This document shows positions 7,708-7,807 of a DNA stretch of 7,807 bases, piece after piece. The DNA is from Burkholderiales bacterium (GTDB taxonomy: Bacteria > Pseudomonadota > Gammaproteobacteria > Burkholderiales > Usitatibacteraceae). The notes below the pieces were generated by a model. That model saw nothing but the letters and a program-made list of their open reading frames with translations, was not told the origin of the DNA and did no database searches. Location of the stretch: the NCBI GenBank assembly GCA_014378085.1, contig JACMOJ010000124.1:1-7807 (forward strand). Direction: 5' to 3'. The number at the start of each line of letters is the position of its first letter. Position 1 is the first letter of the stretch. The translations under genes were made by a program, and so were the position numbers.

Positions 7708-7807
7708 CTACTTCAATACTTTTGAGACCACACCTGCGCCGACGGTACGACCGCCTTCGCGAATCGCAAAGCGCAGCCCCTCTTCCATCGCAATCGGCGC
7801 AATCAGC
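7708..7807 (-). CDS. tuf: Elongation factor Tu, C-terminal end only
   Basis: The last 32 codons and TAG stop of EF-Tu, the GTPase that delivers aminoacyl-tRNA to the ribosome. The gene runs in from beyond position 7807. The visible part is the end of domain [23 protein letters not shown] followed by [12 protein letters not shown]. It is nearly identical to the E. coli C-terminus ([20 protein letters not shown]), including the Arg/Ala/Glu positions where kirromycin resistance changes are known in E. coli. Many proteobacteria carry two tuf copies; this position next to trnW-secE is the tufB-type locus. The copy designation is inferred from context. Confidence 0.95.
   Translation of the reverse strand, partial: LIAPIAMEEGLRFAIREGGRTVGAGVVSKVLK

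Noticed and set aside
7414..7725. Plus-strand 103-codon frame across secE start, tRNA-Trp and spacer
   Set aside because: It reads through the complement of a clear tRNA gene and has no recognisable protein features.

Overview
The window is one uninterrupted stretch of the conserved bacterial tuf–trnW–secE–nusG–rplKAJL–rpoB transcription/translation cluster. All genes lie on the minus strand, so transcription runs from high to low coordinates. The proteins read as betaproteobacterial. RpoB follows Burkholderia-type RpoB (recalled from memory) almost residue for residue through the rifampicin region, and NusG, L10 and L1 carry betaproteobacterial wording. GC content is moderate, roughly half, which is lower than in most Burkholderia. 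I cannot name a genus.

Layout in transcription order: the last 32 codons of tuf (EF-Tu, cut by the window edge at 7807); a 141-bp spacer with a panhandle inverted repeat; tRNA-Trp(CCA) at 7566-7491 with encoded CCA; secE; nusG, whose start directly abuts the secE stop; a 225-bp spacer with an 11-bp tandem repeat array and two hairpins ahead of rplK; rplK and rplA, overlapping by one base (TAATG); a 362-bp leader holding the L10 autoregulatory RNA; rplJ (GTG start); an 80-bp spacer with degenerate 8-bp repeats; rplL; a 544-bp, hairpin-rich spacer; and rpoB, of which the first 1088 codons are present (the C-terminal part and rpoC lie beyond position 1).

The genes work together. SecE belongs to the SecYEG translocon. 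NusG joins RNA polymerase and can link it to the ribosome. L11, L1, and L10 with L12 form the L1 arm and the factor-binding stalk base of the 50S subunit, the site where EF-Tu acts. RpoB is the beta subunit of RNA polymerase. In related bacteria this cluster is controlled by L1 and L10 feedback on their own mRNA and by attenuation and RNase III cutting between rplL and rpoB. Candidate sequences for each are visible here, best supported for the L10 leader.

I see no accessory genes, insertion sequences, CRISPR array or unknown protein system. Points of interest are non-coding: an 11-bp Shine-Dalgarno-like tandem repeat starting in the nusG stop region, an L10 leader whose closing helix competes with a perfect 10-bp hairpin, and a heavily folded rplL-rpoB spacer. 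No promoter could be defended by eye.
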